The position numbers and the translations under genes were made by a program. This document shows positions 9,951-18,107 of a DNA stretch of 64,000 nucleotides, piece by piece. The stretch spans positions 1,054,001 through 1,118,000 of the forward strand of contig JAPFFF010000054.1 of the NCBI GenBank assembly GCA_039105265.1, in the 5' to 3' direction. A model generated the notes under the pieces. It did not search any database and was not told where the DNA came from. It saw only the letters and a program-made list of their open reading frames with translations. The first letter of the stretch is position 1. Each line of letters starts with the position of its first letter. This stretch comes from Tritrichomonas musculus (lineage: Eukaryota; Parabasalia; Tritrichomonadida; Tritrichomonadidae).

Positions 9951-11255
9951 ATGGAGTATTTTGAATGCCAAAAATATTTAAATTCGAAGATAGAATTTTA
10001 TGAATATTTTCTTCGTTTCATTGAAGATGAAAGTAATGAAATAACCAATTTTCAATACGTAGTGGATATAATAGATTCGCATAATTATCAAAATAATACT
10101 GATGAACTTAAATCAATGCTTTGTATGATAAGGGAAATAAGTGGAAATCATCATCGAACTCCATCTTTTTTCAAAAAATTTGAAATGTTTTTCTCACATT
10201 ATGCCGAATGCATCAAAAATACTTTCACAGCGATTGAACTATTCAATATTTTCAGAAAAAACCGACGAATTCTTCTTATTCTTGTTGATATAAAAATAAT
10301 ACCTGATAAAGAAATCACTGAATTACTTCAAAAGCAAAATTTTTCAAATCTAATTCGTTACCAGTTCGACGGCGATTTAAAACCTAACATCAGATTAAAG
10401 CACAATCAAATTGGCACTAAGGAAACTCTCAAGCAAAATTACAAATATTATTTCTATCCAGAAATGTTGCCATATATAAGTAAATGGAACAAAACAAGAT
10501 ACGAAAATGATCTCTTACGAATTGATAAAAACATATTTGACAAATTAGATAAAATCCGCAGAATTGGTGAAAACGATTCGTATATTTGCCAATTGATCCG
10601 ACAAGACTCAGTTGAAGAATTTGATACATATGCTTGCAAGACACTTTTAAATTTAGGAAGTTTAATAACACCTTCAATTTTTGAAACAAATACGTTACTC
10701 ATCAAGAAGAAGCCATCATTGATTGAATACGCTGCATTCTTTGGTTCGGTAAAAATTTTCAATTATTTGAGAATGAATGAAGTTGAATTAAAGCCTTCTC
10801 TGTGGATTTATGCAATCCATTCAAACAAGCCAGAAATCATTCACATTCTTGAAAATTTGGAAATAGAGCCAGAAGATGAATCATACATAGAATGCTTGAA
10901 AGAATCAATCAAATGTCATCACAATGACATTGCTAGATATATCCGTGATAATCTGATGGATCAAGAAATAAAAAATGAAATATTCTATTTCAATAAAAAT
11001 CAGTTTTCATTCGGATTTCACTATCATAACTACTCATTTCTGGAAGATTCACAATTGATGCAATTTTCATTATTTTATGCATGCAAATATGACTATTTCC
11101 CATTGGTCAAGCTTTTAATCAATATGGATGAATTTGATGTAAAACAATCAATAATTCTTAATTTTTTTCTTTGTATGAAACTACTATATACATTCAAAAA
11201 CAAATTTGTTCTTAAATTATGTTTTATATTTCAATTATATGAATTACATTTCTAA
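9951..11255 (+). CDS. DUF3447/ankyrin protein, N-terminal part
   Basis: A 434-codon frame with the family N-terminal helical region (NHHRTPSFFKKFEMF, NRRILLILVD), then the DUF3447 region (GENDSYICQLIRQDS, LIEYAAFFGS, ESIKCHHNDI) and the beginning of an ankyrin repeat (LFYACKYDYFPLVKLLINMDEFDV) up to about residue 398. After DVKQ the frame runs into Phe/Leu-rich translation of AT-rich spacer and stops. Relatives such as the gene at 2322-4829 carry many ankyrin repeats at this point. The continuation here seems to be the ankyrin-plus-LRR frame from 11502, about 340 bases on. Either the gene is broken, or an unusual spacer is removed from the RNA. The start ATG opens a family-typical N terminus. 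Confidence 0.7.
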   Translation: MEYFECQKYLNSKIEFYEYFLRFIEDESNEITNFQYVVDIIDSHNYQNNTDELKSMLCMIREISGNHHRTPSFFKKFEMFFSHYAECIKNTFTAIELFNIFRKNRRILLILVDIKIIPDKEITELLQKQNFSNLIRYQFDGDLKPNIRLKHNQIGTKETLKQNYKYYFYPEMLPYISKWNKTRYENDLLRIDKNIFDKLDKIRRIGENDSYICQLIRQDSVEEFDTYACKTLLNLGSLITPSIFETNTLLIKKKPSLIEYAAFFGSVKIFNYLRMNEVELKPSLWIYAIHSNKPEIIHILENLEIEPEDESYIECLKESIKCHHNDIARYIRDNLMDQEIKNEIFYFNKNQFSFGFHYHNYSFLEDSQLMQFSLFYACKYDYFPLVKLLINMDEFDVKQSIILNFFLCMKLLYTFKNKFVLKLCFIFQLYELHF

Positions 11256-11501
11256 GTTTTAATATTGGGAATACATTTCCAATAAACAATTATTAATTGC
11301 TACATTTTCAACAAAACATTTAAATGACATTTTGAAATATAAAATTTTCATGCAATTTCAAAAATAAATGTTTCAATAGCATTCTCCTATCTAGCATTTA
11401 AATTGCATTTACTATTCTTAAATATTATAAAATTTCCTTTTAATTAATGCTATTTTTCAAAACGTTTTTAATAACATTCTAACAAATATTTTTTTTATAT
11501 A
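11160..11501 (+). other. AT-rich spacer between ankyrin repeats
   Basis: It begins after the end of one ankyrin repeat (FDVKQ) and ends just before the next (TALCFAAQSNN). Degenerate motifs of the form TTTCAATnnnATT and TTTnAATnnCATT recur, similar to the spacer repeats at 34.6-36.5 kb. No GTATGT or ACTAACACACAG splice signals of the trichomonad type are present. Confidence 0.45.
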
Positions 11502-12263
11502 ACTGCACTGTGTTTTGCAGCTCAAAGTAATAACATCAATATTGTAAACTTTTTGTTAAAGCAACCAGAAATTCAAATTTGTGATTGCTGCTTTTTTGAA
11601 TGCCCAATAATAACCGAAATTTGCATTCCTTCTTCTGTAACTTCTATTGGTAAATATGCATTTTATTATTGTTCATCCCTTAAGAAAATAACTTTTAAAG
11701 CACCTTCTTCATTATTTTCAATTGAATCTAATGCTTTTGAATGTTGCTATGGCTTAAAAGAAATAACAATCCCTTCTTCTGTGATTTCACTAGGTGGCTA
11801 TTCTTTCAACAATTGTTCTTTAAAGCAAATATTTTTTGAAAAGCCTTCTTCCTTGCAATTGATTGGATCTTCAGCCTTTTCTGGATGCAGAAGTCTTGAA
11901 CAAATATCATTCCCGCCTTCTTTAGTTTCAATTGAAAGGGAAGCTTTTAAAGAATGCAGGTCTTTAAAGCAGATATTATTTGAAGAACCTTCATCTTTAA
12001 ATATAATTGGAAAGAATTCTTTCTATGAATGCAAATCGCTTATGGAAGTATCAATTCCAACATCTGTAACTAAAATTGAAGACAGTGCTTTCACTTTATG
12101 TGAGTCACTTAAAAAATTAGTAATTCTTTCTCCAGAAACATTCGTTGAAAAAGGAGTTTTTAAAGGATGTCCATCAATTTCTGAAGTCTCAATTCCTTCA
12201 ACCTTAAATCCAAGTGAAATAGGGATTGGAGTTGAATATCACATAATTAAAATAGGCATGTAA
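11502..12263 (+). CDS. Ankyrin repeat fused to BspA-like LRR_5 repeats (C-terminal part)
   Basis: The frame, open from 11475, first reads one ankyrin repeat (TALCFAAQSNNINIVNFLLKQ) and then about seven BspA-type leucine-rich repeats of 23 residues (pattern ITEICIPSSVTSIGKYAFYYC / SSLKKITF). The first in-frame ATG is at 11553 (236 residues), but the ankyrin repeat lies before it, so this is better read as the downstream portion of the gene starting at 9951: DUF3447, ankyrin, LRR_5. No membrane segment follows. After the TAA at 12261-12263 the same frame stays open for 35 more codons (HKKKVQICGLNTINGKNDD), so the C terminus may have been shortened by a new stop. LRR_5 proteins of trichomonads are often surface-exposed; this one has no export signal. 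Confidence 0.6.
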   Translation, partial: TALCFAAQSNNINIVNFLLKQPEIQICDCCFFECPIITEICIPSSVTSIGKYAFYYCSSLKKITFKAPSSLFSIESNAFECCYGLKEITIPSSVISLGGYSFNNCSLKQIFFEKPSSLQLIGSSAFSGCRSLEQISFPPSLVSIEREAFKECRSLKQILFEEPSSLNIIGKNSFYECKSLMEVSIPTSVTKIEDSAFTLCESLKKLVILSPETFVEKGVFKGCPSISEVSIPSTLNPSEIGIGVEYHIIKIGM

Positions 12264-12446
12264 ATTCACAAGAAAAAGGTGCAAATTTGCGGATTAAACA
12301 CAATTAATGGAAAAAATGACGATCAAAAACATAATTTAAATAAAAAATCTTATTGTAAACCTTGTTTTTAAAAAAAATTTTATAATTAAAACCTTTGAAG
12401 AAAGATGCAAAACAAAACCTAAGAAAGAAAAAAATAATATCAGATG

Positions 12447-12776
12447 GTACTGATTACAGAAAAAAAGACTTTTTGTAAGGACATTCAAATAATTGAAAGA
12501 AAATATTTTTACCTTTCTATTTTTTTTATCTGAGAAAATATAAAAAAATAAAAAGATTTTTAAATTATGTACCAATTCTTACCTCCATCCGAGAGGTCTC
12601 GGCTTCGCTCGATGCCCGCTAGGCGGTATGTAATCTCGGTAAAAATTATGTAAAAATATAAAAAGATTAAAAATACTTTTATTTTTTTAATTCTCTTAAA
12701 AATAATTGAGAGAAAAAATTATTTTCTTTCAATTTTTGAATATCCTTACAAAAAGTCTCTTTTGGGTAATCAGTAC
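12447..12776. mobile_element. 330-bp long-inverted-repeat element with a GC-rich core
   Basis: The ends are GTACTGATTAC at 12447 and its complement ending at 12776. The arms match imperfectly for more than 60 bases (GACTTTTTGTAAGGA, TTGAAAGAAAATA). The centre (about 12585-12640) is GC-rich, unlike everything around it, and can fold: CCGAGA pairs with TCTCGG, and CCGC with GCGG. The target duplication was not identified. There is no reading frame. It is probably a foldback/MITE type of unknown family. Confidence 0.55.
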
Positions 12777-12782
12777 GCAGAA

Positions 12783-12890
12783 GTAAAAGTTTTTGATGGC
12801 GCAATGAATGGATTCATTGAAGAAAACAATCAAGAATTTAAAAAATTACATTTTCATGATAACAAGACGAGAAAAATCGAAACAAAATAA
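12783..12890 (+). pseudogene. Short coding remnant next to the inverted-repeat element
   Basis: A 35-codon open stretch (VKVFDGAMNGFIEENNQEF, then KKLHFHDNKTRK and stop at 12888-12890) of balanced composition, unlike translated AT spacer. It abuts the element at 12447-12776 and could be the displaced C terminus of the LRR gene upstream. No family recognised. Confidence 0.3.
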
Positions 12891-13205
12891 AATTTTAATC
12901 AATAAAAAATCGAAATTCCTAGATTTTTTTTCCTGAAAAAAATTACCTCAATAAAGAGCATTAATAAAATCTTAGTTTTAGAATTACTTCATTACATCAT
13001 CCTATCTTTAATGTTTATACTAAAATAGACTTTGGCAAAGTATAGTGTGGCCGATAAGTTCGTGTTTTTTTCAAAACTCAATGAATATCAAAGCCACCAA
13101 AATAATATTAATACTATAAAAGCCTTATGATTTGTGTCAATGTTTAAATAAAACAAAAAATCTGTTTGAAGAGAAATAAAAATTAAGATTGAAATTAAGA
13201 CTTTT
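12891..13205. other. AT-rich intergenic stretch
   Basis: No feature supported between the coding remnant and the ankyrin module on the opposite strand. Confidence 0.4.
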
Positions 13206-13325
13206 TTATTCATATGTAAAAAATGATGTTACTTGATTAAAAATTCTAGAAAAAAAGCCTCGAACTGGGGAGAAAAGGCTGATTATTTCACTATTATTTC
13301 CTTCATTTGCTACATCAAGTGCTGA
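13206..13325 (-). pseudogene. Terminal ankyrin module of a split gene
   Basis: On the minus strand, SALDVANEGNNSEIISLF reads as the last ankyrin repeat, followed by a basic-aromatic tail and a TAA at 13206-13208 (39 codons). It is preceded by TTTTATAG rather than by coding sequence. There is no start codon. With the modules at 13641-13733 and 14011-14099 it forms a series separated by AT-rich spacers. Confidence 0.45.
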
Positions 13326-13640
13326 CCTATAAAATATAAAAAATAACTTCATTAAATTTAAAAATCCTGAATTTCATTAAATATTATCATTTTGAACATA
13401 GTTAATAATTTTATTTTTGATTGTATTAAAAAAACTTTAGATTGCAATTGAGTAAAAAAATGTTAATTCAAACCTGTTTGTCCGAAATTACATTAAAAAG
13501 TAGTTTATTTGAAATGATATTTAAAATACTTATTAAATTGCATTAAACATAAATGTGTTGGAATGTAATTTAATTTTCAAATTTAAAAACTATATTTAAT
13601 TGAATTAATTGAAACTCGATGAAAAAAAATTCTTAAAAAT

Positions 13641-13733
13641 TTGTTTGGCATCGATGTCAATTGATGGATGGGCCAATAAAAGTTTAACCATTTCAATATT
13701 TCCTTTTTTAATTGCCATATGCAATGCTGTTTC
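13641..13733 (-). pseudogene. Ankyrin module of a split gene
   Basis: ETALHMAIKKGNIEMVKLLL, then AHPSIDIDAKQ, is one complete ankyrin repeat. It is bounded on both sides by AT-rich spacer; the frame then runs into IFKNFF and stops. The post-repeat phrase resembles that in the other split ankyrin loci (ILNFF, ILNYF, LLNILL). Confidence 0.5.
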
Positions 13734-14010
13734 ACAAATTTAAAATTTCCTTTATAATTTCATTAAAAATAATCAGTTTGAATTATATTAAACTTTTATT
13801 GACAATTTTGTTAAGATAATTGATTCATGAAATTACATCAACAAATATGCAATTAAACTGAATTAATTTTTTTTTATTTAAGAATTTCATTAATTTCATT
13901 TAATTGTGAATTTTATCAAAAAATATTTTAAACTTCATTTCATATTGCAAAAGAAACATAATTGAATATAATAATTGAGAATTTCATTCAAAATTTGATG
14001 GTTAAAAATG

Positions 14011-14099
14011 CGAATTGCGTTTATATCAACCTTTTGGCAATTTAGGAAAAGACGGAAAATGTCCATACTATCTGATTGAATTGCTAAGTGTAAAGCTGT
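14011..14099 (-). pseudogene. Ankyrin module of a split gene
   Basis: TALHLAIQSDSMDIFRLFL, then NCQKVDINAIR, is one ankyrin repeat preceded by TTTTATAGT and followed by spacer. No upstream exon or DUF3447 region was found on this strand up to 15.6 kb, so the 5' part of the gene appears to be lost. Confidence 0.5.
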
Positions 14100-14713
14100 A
14101 CTATAAAAACATATATATAAATATCATTAAAATATAATAGCTTATTGAACTTCATTTTAATGCTTTATTTGAAATGAAATTTAAACAATGACAATGATAA
14201 TTTTATTTAAAATTAAGATTTGAAATTATATTTAATAATTATTTAAATTCCAAAAAAAATATTGATAAAACATTATTGAAAGCTTTAATTAAAATTATAT
14301 CAAAAAGTAATTTTTTGAATAGGATGAAATAACACAAATTTTGAATTCTATTTGAAAAATTAAATATTTTAAATCTTATAAAAATATTGTAAATCAAATA
14401 AAATAAAGATCTATTTATGAATGTTATTCAAAATTAAAATTTTAATTTCATAAAAACATTAAAAATAAAACAATCCTTCATAAAAACATTAAAAATAAAA
14501 TTTCTCAAAAAATTGAATTTGATTTTCAAGGACCATTCAAAATTGAGGGTAACTGCCATTTTATGGCAAACTCTACTCTCCACAAGCATTGTTAAAATCA
14601 AACTTTTTCATAATTTTATTTTTTTATCATTGAAATATCTTTTTTATATTCAGAAATTTTGAGAACTATGATTTTTTTTTAAAAAAAAATGTTCACCACC
14701 TATCGTTCTGATT
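14100..14713. other. AT-rich sequence, spacer-like
   Basis: Contains TTTCATAAAAACATTAAAAAT-type repeats similar in style to the ankyrin spacers, with no ankyrin module detected. A slightly less AT-rich stretch near 14540-14600 has no recognisable reading frame. Confidence 0.35.
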
Positions 14714-14717
14714 TTAA

Positions 14718-14937
14718 GGTACAAATCTAGTACGTTTATTTTTGAGAAAAAGCACGTTACTAATTTGAATAAAGCCACCTCCCTGAAAAAGTCGATAAAT
14801 TCTGAGCAAACGTACGTAATTCTGAGGTTTACATTTGACACTTACGTTAACGTAAAATAAAAATTTAATTCATTTTAATTTTTCTATTTTTAAATGGTCG
14901 ATTTTTTGACGGTTTCTAAACGTACTAGATTTGTACC
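14718..14937. mobile_element. 220-bp TTAA-flanked MITE (copy 1)
   Basis: The left arm GGTACAAATCTAGTACGTTT is mirrored at the right end. TTAA is present directly outside both ends (14714-14717 and 14938-14941), the piggyBac-type target. A second copy with nearly the same arms lies at 20022-20261. Non-coding; any open frame across it is incidental. Confidence 0.7.
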
Positions 14938-14941
14938 TTAA

Positions 14942-15690
14942 GACAAATCATTCAAATTCTCTCAGAAAAAATTGAGAAAGTGGTGATGATTTTTGCATAG
15001 AGTTTAAACTCTGACTATTAAATTTCGACATAACGAGCAAATAACCGTCAATTCACATTCAAAATTGACTAAAAAAACGATAAAGTGTCGAAAATTTTTT
15101 GTTTCTCTCAAAGCAATGTATTCAATTTTTGAATTGTTTATTTTTAAATTCAGAAGTTTATTCTTATTTATATTTTTTAGAATAAGAAATTTACTTATAG
15201 AAAAGCATGGCTTTATTGCGATATGGTGAGTCTTAAGTTAAAAAATAATCCCAATTGACATCCTTAAGTTATTTTTTTAATTTAAATTTTTAAATTTACG
15301 ACTATGTAAATAATAATTATATCATACTCATAATTATCAAACATTTTTATGAATCGAAAATTACACTTTTTTTTTGAGAAATCTCAATTGTTGAGTACAC
15401 CATTAAAGTATTTTTTAGTGATTTTTTTTTTTTTTTTAGGTTTTTTACTTCGATTTGATCAACAAAATTTTGTCAGAAAATTTTTTTCCGTAAATTAATT
15501 GATTTAAGAGAGAAAAAGAAATGATTTATTCATTTATTTAAAATTGCTTCAAAAAGATCAGACTTGATTTTGAAAAGTATAAAAAATACTTTATTAATTT
15601 TAGAGTTAACATTTTTTTAAAAAATATGTTAACTGTTTTTGCTTGAAAATTAATAACGTATTTTTTATGCTTTTCAAAATTTTTTTCAAG
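14942..15690. other. AT-rich intergenic stretch
   Basis: No gene recognised. CATTCAAAATTGA occurs here near 15056 and also near 14526 on the other side of the MITE. A poly-T run lies at 15423-15439. Confidence 0.4.
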
Positions 15691-17112
15691 ATGTCTAAAA
15701 AAATACAAGATCAGTTCATCAAATATAATGAACTACAGGACCTTTTATTAACGATGGACAACGATGAAAAAGTCAATGAAGTAAAAAATTTCATTGACAA
15801 AAATAATCTTTTAAAAAGCCAAAACAAAACGCTATCAACGATTCGCTTAATTGGATCAGTTGTCCTAGTCAATCCCTCCATTCTTCACAATGCTGTTAAT
15901 TTGCTGAATATGTATGATTCGTTTAATCTATATAAATTCAAAGATTTCTATTCAATGGACAAAATAGCAGATCCTGAAATCACAGCACGATCAATGGTTA
16001 TACTTCTTATTTTCACATTATCACGACATGGTGAGTTTTTACATGATAAAAAAAGTTATGATTATTATGAACTAGCATTTTTGACGCCAACTGAATTTAT
16101 CAATGGTAACCGAATGATGATTTATGATTTCAAAGACATTCTTCAATTAAAAGATGAAGAAAAAATCAAAAAACGCAACTCATTATATCCGATACATCCA
16201 ATTGTGTCTCTCATCAAAGAAGACGATTTGAATGGTTTACAAATGTATATATCAATGAATAACTATAATATTGATCTCAAAATTAAGAAATCACTATTCG
16301 ACGTGCACGTTATTCTTGAAAATGCAACTCCTCTTGAATTTTCAGCGTTTTTCGGTTCGATTAACTGCTTCAAATTTTTATTAAACACATCGAAAAACAT
16401 CGACTTTAAGAGATTGTTGGGTTTTGCATTCGCAGGAGGAAATCATGACATTATTCACATTATTGAAAACGAAAGTCACGACATCGAATCAACAAAAGAA
16501 AACAACCTGTGTCTCCATAATGCAATTCTGTATTTTCACAATGATTTAATCGAATATGTTCTTCAGAATTACCCAGTTAAAATCGATGCTGAATCATATA
16601 TAAAGTGCATATATGCATCGAATTATGGCGCTTTGTTGAAATTACGTGAAATTGATGGTTCAAACACAATTAACGAATTTGGAAAAATTGGTTCAACACC
16701 AGTCGATATTGCTGCATTCGAAGGATACCTCGATTTCATGAAATTCTTAATTCTTGCTTGCAAAGTTGATTTTAAAAAACTAAATTCATATGGAAAAACA
16801 ATTCTGCAATCAGCTGCAAGAAGTGGAAAGTTGTACATCGTGAAGTACATTGTAAAACACAAATTGGTCGATCCAAATGATAAAGGAAAATTTAGACTCT
16901 CTGCTGTGAGAATTGCGAGAAATTATTATTGTACCGATGTAATGAATTTGCTGAAACCTATATCAACTGATAACCTTGAAGAGGAAGAAATCTTTGAAGA
17001 TGATGATGATGATGAAAATGATGATGAGGAAGAAGATGATGATGAGGAAGATGATGATGAGGAGGAAGATGATGATGAGGAAGATGATGATGAGGAAAAT
17101 GATGATGATTGA
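15691..17112 (+). CDS. DUF3447/ankyrin protein with acidic C-terminal tail
   Basis: About 473 residues from the ATG at 15691. The frame is open 16 codons further up, but that extension is Phe-rich translation of a poly-T leader, and MSKKIQDQF fits the usual start of this family. The helical N-terminal region is followed by the DUF3447 region (residues about 180-310: TPLEFSAFFGSINCFKFLL, AFAGGNHDIIHII, LCLHNAILYFHND). Two to three ankyrin repeats follow (STPVDIAAFEGYLDFMKFL, KTILQSAARSGKLYIVKYI). The last 45 residues are almost only Asp and Glu, encoded by a GAT/GAG/GAA triplet tract that is probably prone to length change. Soluble, intracellular; function unknown. Confidence 0.8.
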   Translation: MSKKIQDQFIKYNELQDLLLTMDNDEKVNEVKNFIDKNNLLKSQNKTLSTIRLIGSVVLVNPSILHNAVNLLNMYDSFNLYKFKDFYSMDKIADPEITARSMVILLIFTLSRHGEFLHDKKSYDYYELAFLTPTEFINGNRMMIYDFKDILQLKDEEKIKKRNSLYPIHPIVSLIKEDDLNGLQMYISMNNYNIDLKIKKSLFDVHVILENATPLEFSAFFGSINCFKFLLNTSKNIDFKRLLGFAFAGGNHDIIHIIENESHDIESTKENNLCLHNAILYFHNDLIEYVLQNYPVKIDAESYIKCIYASNYGALLKLREIDGSNTINEFGKIGSTPVDIAAFEGYLDFMKFLILACKVDFKKLNSYGKTILQSAARSGKLYIVKYIVKHKLVDPNDKGKFRLSAVRIARNYYCTDVMNLLKPISTDNLEEEEIFEDDDDDENDDEEEDDDEEDDDEEEDDDEEDDDEENDDD

Positions 17113-17387
17113 AAAATAAAAGATGTACGAAATTAATTGATTTGATTTTTTTTTAACTTTTTACCATCAATTGATTATGCATTATTTTTAAACAATAAAA
17201 AAAATTTTTTTTAGATAAAATGATCTCATTATATAAATGTTTACCAAACATAAATTTTAGAATATTACTCAATAATATTAAAACTTGTTAGAGATGTTAT
17301 GAAATCATCTTATTGCTTTAAAACAATGTGTAAAGTTTTTGATTGAACATTTTTTCACCTGTGGTAATGTAAGTGCACTTGCTGGAT
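17113..17387. other. AT-rich intergenic stretch
   Basis: Nothing recognised; the sequence turns noticeably more GC-rich at about 17350 where the UBR-box remnant begins. Confidence 0.4.
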
Positions 17388-17815
17388 TTATGAAGAGAAC
17401 TGATCGTACTCTTGTGCTTGACTTGCTGTCATTCTTCTGCATTTGCAACGAACACACGATTGCACTGATCCTTCACCGCAGTCGCCGAAGCACGGCATGT
17501 TTCCTCTTGAAACAAGCTGGTGGCCGGTATGGCAAACTCGTGAGCAGGCTTTGCAGCACCCGAGACCGTCAACGAGTCCGCACGTTATGCAATTATAAAA
17601 CCGATGATTCACTTGGCGGTTTTATTGAATGTGCAAGGACCATCAACAAGTTGTTCTTTTTGCCGAATTTGTTGATAATTAGTGCCTGGATTATATTGAC
17701 CTTTTTGAAATTGACCTTTTTGATCATTTTGGGGTTGGATCTGTTCATTGGCTTGTGCATGTGGATTTGTGTTGGAATCATTTTGCTTTTGCAAGGGTGT
17801 GAAATGAATTGATTA
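17388..17815 (-). pseudogene. Broken UBR-box zinc-finger gene
   Basis: On the minus strand a Gln/Asn-rich stretch (NEQIQPQNDQKGQFQ) is followed by CTFNKTAK, then after a one-base frame change NCITCGLVDGLGCCKAC, CHTGH, and CFGDCG. This is the Cys/His pattern of a UBR box, the zinc domain that reads N-degrons, of the UBR4/UBR7-like style. It ends at 17388. The Gln/Asn-rich frame has no ATG and seems to need a second frame change upstream, so the gene looks damaged; sequencing error cannot be excluded. Base composition is richer in GC than the surroundings. The overlapping plus-strand frame (17339-17812) is taken to be a shadow. Confidence 0.6.
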
Positions 17816-18107
17816 TGGATGATGTTTTTTGGGTTTGAATTCAACCTAAATAATTGAGAATTTTTTTTCACCATTAACGTTTTTTCTAACTCAATTTCTC
17901 AGAAAATATATTTTGTAAACTATTGAATATTAAAGTCATTTGCAGTAAAAGGTTCAATAAAGAAAAATAAAAGTATAAAAAAATTAATCATATATATTCA
18001 ATGATTTTTTCATTAAAATAAGCTATAATTATTATAATCAATATTTATTTCAAAATACAAAAAGCTTTTTCTAATAAAAAAAATCTATTAAAAAAACTGA
18101 AAATTTT
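17816..18107. other. AT-rich intergenic stretch
   Basis: Spacer between the UBR-box remnant and the tubulin gene, both on the minus strand. Nothing supported. Confidence 0.4.

Noticed and set aside
11174-11520. Possible intron GTATGA...TTTTGCAG between the two ankyrin/LRR frames
   Set aside because: It would keep the frame, but it removes the conserved TALCFAA start of the ankyrin repeat, and both ends depart from the trichomonad consensus (GTATGT and ACTAACACACAG). Frame agreement alone is a one-in-three chance.
12585-12640. tRNA or 5S rRNA in the GC-rich core
   Set aside because: I could not draw a cloverleaf or find internal A/B boxes in proper spacing; the core is symmetrical about the inverted-repeat element instead.
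17339-17812. 157-codon plus-strand frame with hydrophobic C-terminal half
   Set aside because: It lies opposite the UBR-box remnant, whose Cys/His pattern is unmistakable; the plus frame has no recognisable domain.
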